Assembly: GCF_036324505.1 (NCBI RefSeq)
Contig: NC_086354.1
Location: forward strand, 4,519,217 to 4,583,216
Direction: 5' to 3'
From: Eleginops maclovinus
Taxonomy: Eukaryota > Chordata > Actinopteri > Perciformes > Eleginopidae
Length of the DNA: 64,000 nt
Each line of letters opens with the position of its first letter. Position 1 is the stretch's first letter. Made by a program: the position numbers and the translations under genes. The notes beneath the pieces are model-generated. The model was not told the origin of the DNA and made no database searches. It saw only the letters and a program-made list of their open reading frames with translations. This document shows, one piece after another, positions 62,237 to 64,000 of this stretch.

Positions 62237-63664
62237 ATTGCTGAAGCTGCGGCGGGGAGCTGCGGTCTCAAGGCCTTAGGTGCCTCAAGGGGTGGTAACC
62301 CTCGAAGCTCCTGGTGGACACCGTTGGTTAGGGAAGCCGTCCGACTGAAGAAGGAGGCCTTCCGGGATATGTTATCCCTAGGTACTCCTGACGCAGTTGC
62401 AAGGTATCGACAGGCCCAAAGGGCAGCAGCCTCAGCCATGACCGAGGCAAAGCAGCGGGTATGGGAGAAGTTCGGAGAAGCCATGGATAAGGACTTTCTG
62501 TCGGCACCAAAGTGGTTCTGGAAAACCATCCGACACCTCAGGAGGGGGAAGCAGGGAACCATCCAAGCTGTGTACAGTAAGGATGGGACGCTGTTAACCT
62601 CAACTGATAGGGTGTTAGGGCGGTGGAAGGAACACTTTGAGGAACTCATGAACCCGACAACTCTATGTTAGAAGCGAAGCTGGAGTAAAAAGGGGGAAAG
62701 TTTACTCTAAGGTGCTGGAAAGGAGGGTCCGGCCGATTGTTGAACCTCAGATTGAAGAGAAACAATGCGGTTTTCGTCCTGGTCGTGGAACGACGGACCA
62801 GCTTTTCACTCTTGCAAGGATCCTGGAGGGGGCCTGGGAGTACGCTCATCCGGTCTACATGTGCTTTGTGGTTTTGTAGAAGGCGTATGACCGCGTTCCC
62901 AGGGAGATACTGTGGGAGGTGCTGCGGGAGTATGGGGTGAAGGGGTCTCTACTCAGGGCCATCCAATCTCTGTACTCCCAAAGCGAGAGCTGTGTCCGGG
63001 TCCTCGGTAGCACGTCGGACCGATTTTCGGTGAGGGTTGGCCTCCGCCAGGGCTGGGCTTTGTCACCAATCCTGTTTGTGATATTCATGGACAGGATTTC
63101 GAGGCGTAGTCGTGGGGGAGGGGGTCTGCAGTTCGGTGAGCTAAGGATTGCACCACTGCTTTTTGCAGATAATGTTGTCCTAATGGCTTCATCGGTCTGT
63201 GACCTTCAGCACTCACTGGATCGGTTCGCGGGACCTCCAAATCTGAGGCCATGGTTCTCAGCAGGAAACTGATGGACTGTCCAGGTAGGAAATGAGGTTT
63301 TACCCCAATTGAAGGAGTTCAAGTATCTCGGGGTCTTTTTTTGAGTGAGGGAACAATGGAGCGTGGGATGAGCGTCAGTTGAAGTGATTCGGGCACCTAG
63401 TGAGGATGCCACCTGGGCGCCTCCCTAGGGAGGTGTTCCAGGCACGTCCAGCTGGGAAGAGACCGAGGGGTAGACCTAGGACCAGGTGGAGGGCTTATAT
63501 CTCTTCTCTGGCCTGGGAGCGCCTTGGCATCCCCCAGTCAGAGCTGGCTGATGTAGCCAGGGAAAGAGAAGTTTGGGTCTCTCTGCTGGAGCTGTTACCT
63601 CCGCGACCCTGACAGAAAAGCGGGAGAAGATGGATGGAAGATGGATGGATGGATGGATGGATGG

Positions 63665-64000
63665 TGTTCTTTTTTAAAAATACAGTGTGAAGGCGCTAAC
63701 GTCACTTTGTGCCAAAATTACGGCCCTGCCCACTTTCCGGTGAAAATACTGCATCAGAGCGAAGCGGGAAATAATAGTCTGTTCATGTCTTAAAGCTGCT
63801 GATTCATATATCGCACCTCAGACAACCAATAAAGTTTCTTTACTTCCTCTCCAGAAAAAAGGAGGGTAAAAGAAAGGATGTAATTCAGAAATCTCAGTTT
63901 CAGTGTCAGCCTGCTGCCTGCCATCCCCTGTCCGGAAAAGCTGTCTTTGCCGTCTGACCAGACACGTGACACCATTTTCATATTTCTTGAGTCATTATAC
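63665..64000. other. right edge, unassigned
   Basis: No exon recognised. The minus-strand open frame at 63790-63981 has no known features. Probably gk5 intron. Confidence 0.35.

Larger units (their letters stand above)
60796..63664 (+). mobile_element. Rex3/RTE-like LINE, 5'-truncated, split and decayed
   Basis: Endonuclease part: [41 protein letters not shown]. After an inserted DNA element the frame resumes with AEAAAGSCG and VARYRQAQRAAASAMTEAKQ. The reverse transcriptase follows: QCGFRPGRGTTDQLFTL, KAYDRVPREILWEVLREYGV, GLRQGWALSPILFVIFMDRI. Its metal box reads FADN where FADD is expected. The C-terminal part is PPGRLPREVF, KRPRGRPRTRW, LLELLPPRP. It ends in ATGG/GATG repeats (63630-63664), the tail type known for Rex3. 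A segment is deleted near 62671 and another near 63300-63400, and a stop sits just before KAYDRVP. Non-functional. It lies in gk5 intronic or 5' sequence, antisense to gk5. Confidence 0.82.

Overview
This window is a piece of a ray-finned (teleost) fish nuclear genome. The signs are multi-exon genes with GT-AG introns, cone-type receptor kinase grk7, typical fish non-LTR elements (Rex3-like and L2-like), fish-type miniature DNA elements, and many CA/TG, CATA and GACA microsatellites. No RNA gene, CRISPR array or bacterial feature was found. All exon boundaries were worked out by eye from reading-frame continuity, splice sites and remembered family features; no alignment was run.

Layout. On the plus strand: mff (mitochondrial fission factor, about 573-5314), a short FEN1-family flap nuclease gene (7322-12835), agfg1 (ArfGAP with FG repeats, 14283-23722), fbxo36 (F-box protein with an added acidic tail, 25694-27853) and grk7 (cone opsin kinase, 33960-39375). 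On the minus strand: atp1b3 (Na,K-ATPase beta-3, 50640 down to 45896) and the last two coding exons of gk5 (glycerol kinase 5, 59752 down to 56607), whose other exons should lie past the right edge. Every complete model keeps one open frame across its introns: 290, 348, 468, 293, 558 and 279 residues.

Gene order. mff, agfg1 and fbxo36 are neighbours on human chromosome 2q36, while grk7, atp1b3 and gk5 are neighbours at 3q23. The window therefore joins two blocks that are separate in human, with the junction between fbxo36 and grk7 (27.9-34.0 kb). TFDP2, which lies between ATP1B3 and GK5 in human, was not seen. The genes do not form a pathway; they are housekeeping trafficking, repair and membrane genes plus one photoreceptor gene.

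Repeats. The right end (58.5-63.7 kb), in gk5 introns, is packed with transposon remains: an L2-like LINE fragment, and a 5'-truncated Rex3/RTE-like LINE split by an 878-bp DNA element. That element has inverted ends, an AT target duplication and a THAP-type zinc-finger exon. Other highlights are three copies of a long-hairpin miniature element, four copies of another dispersed family, two perfect short palindromes, an 800-bp diverged tandem array beyond the gk5 stop, and GCTA-rich clusters beside the first exons of four plus-strand genes.
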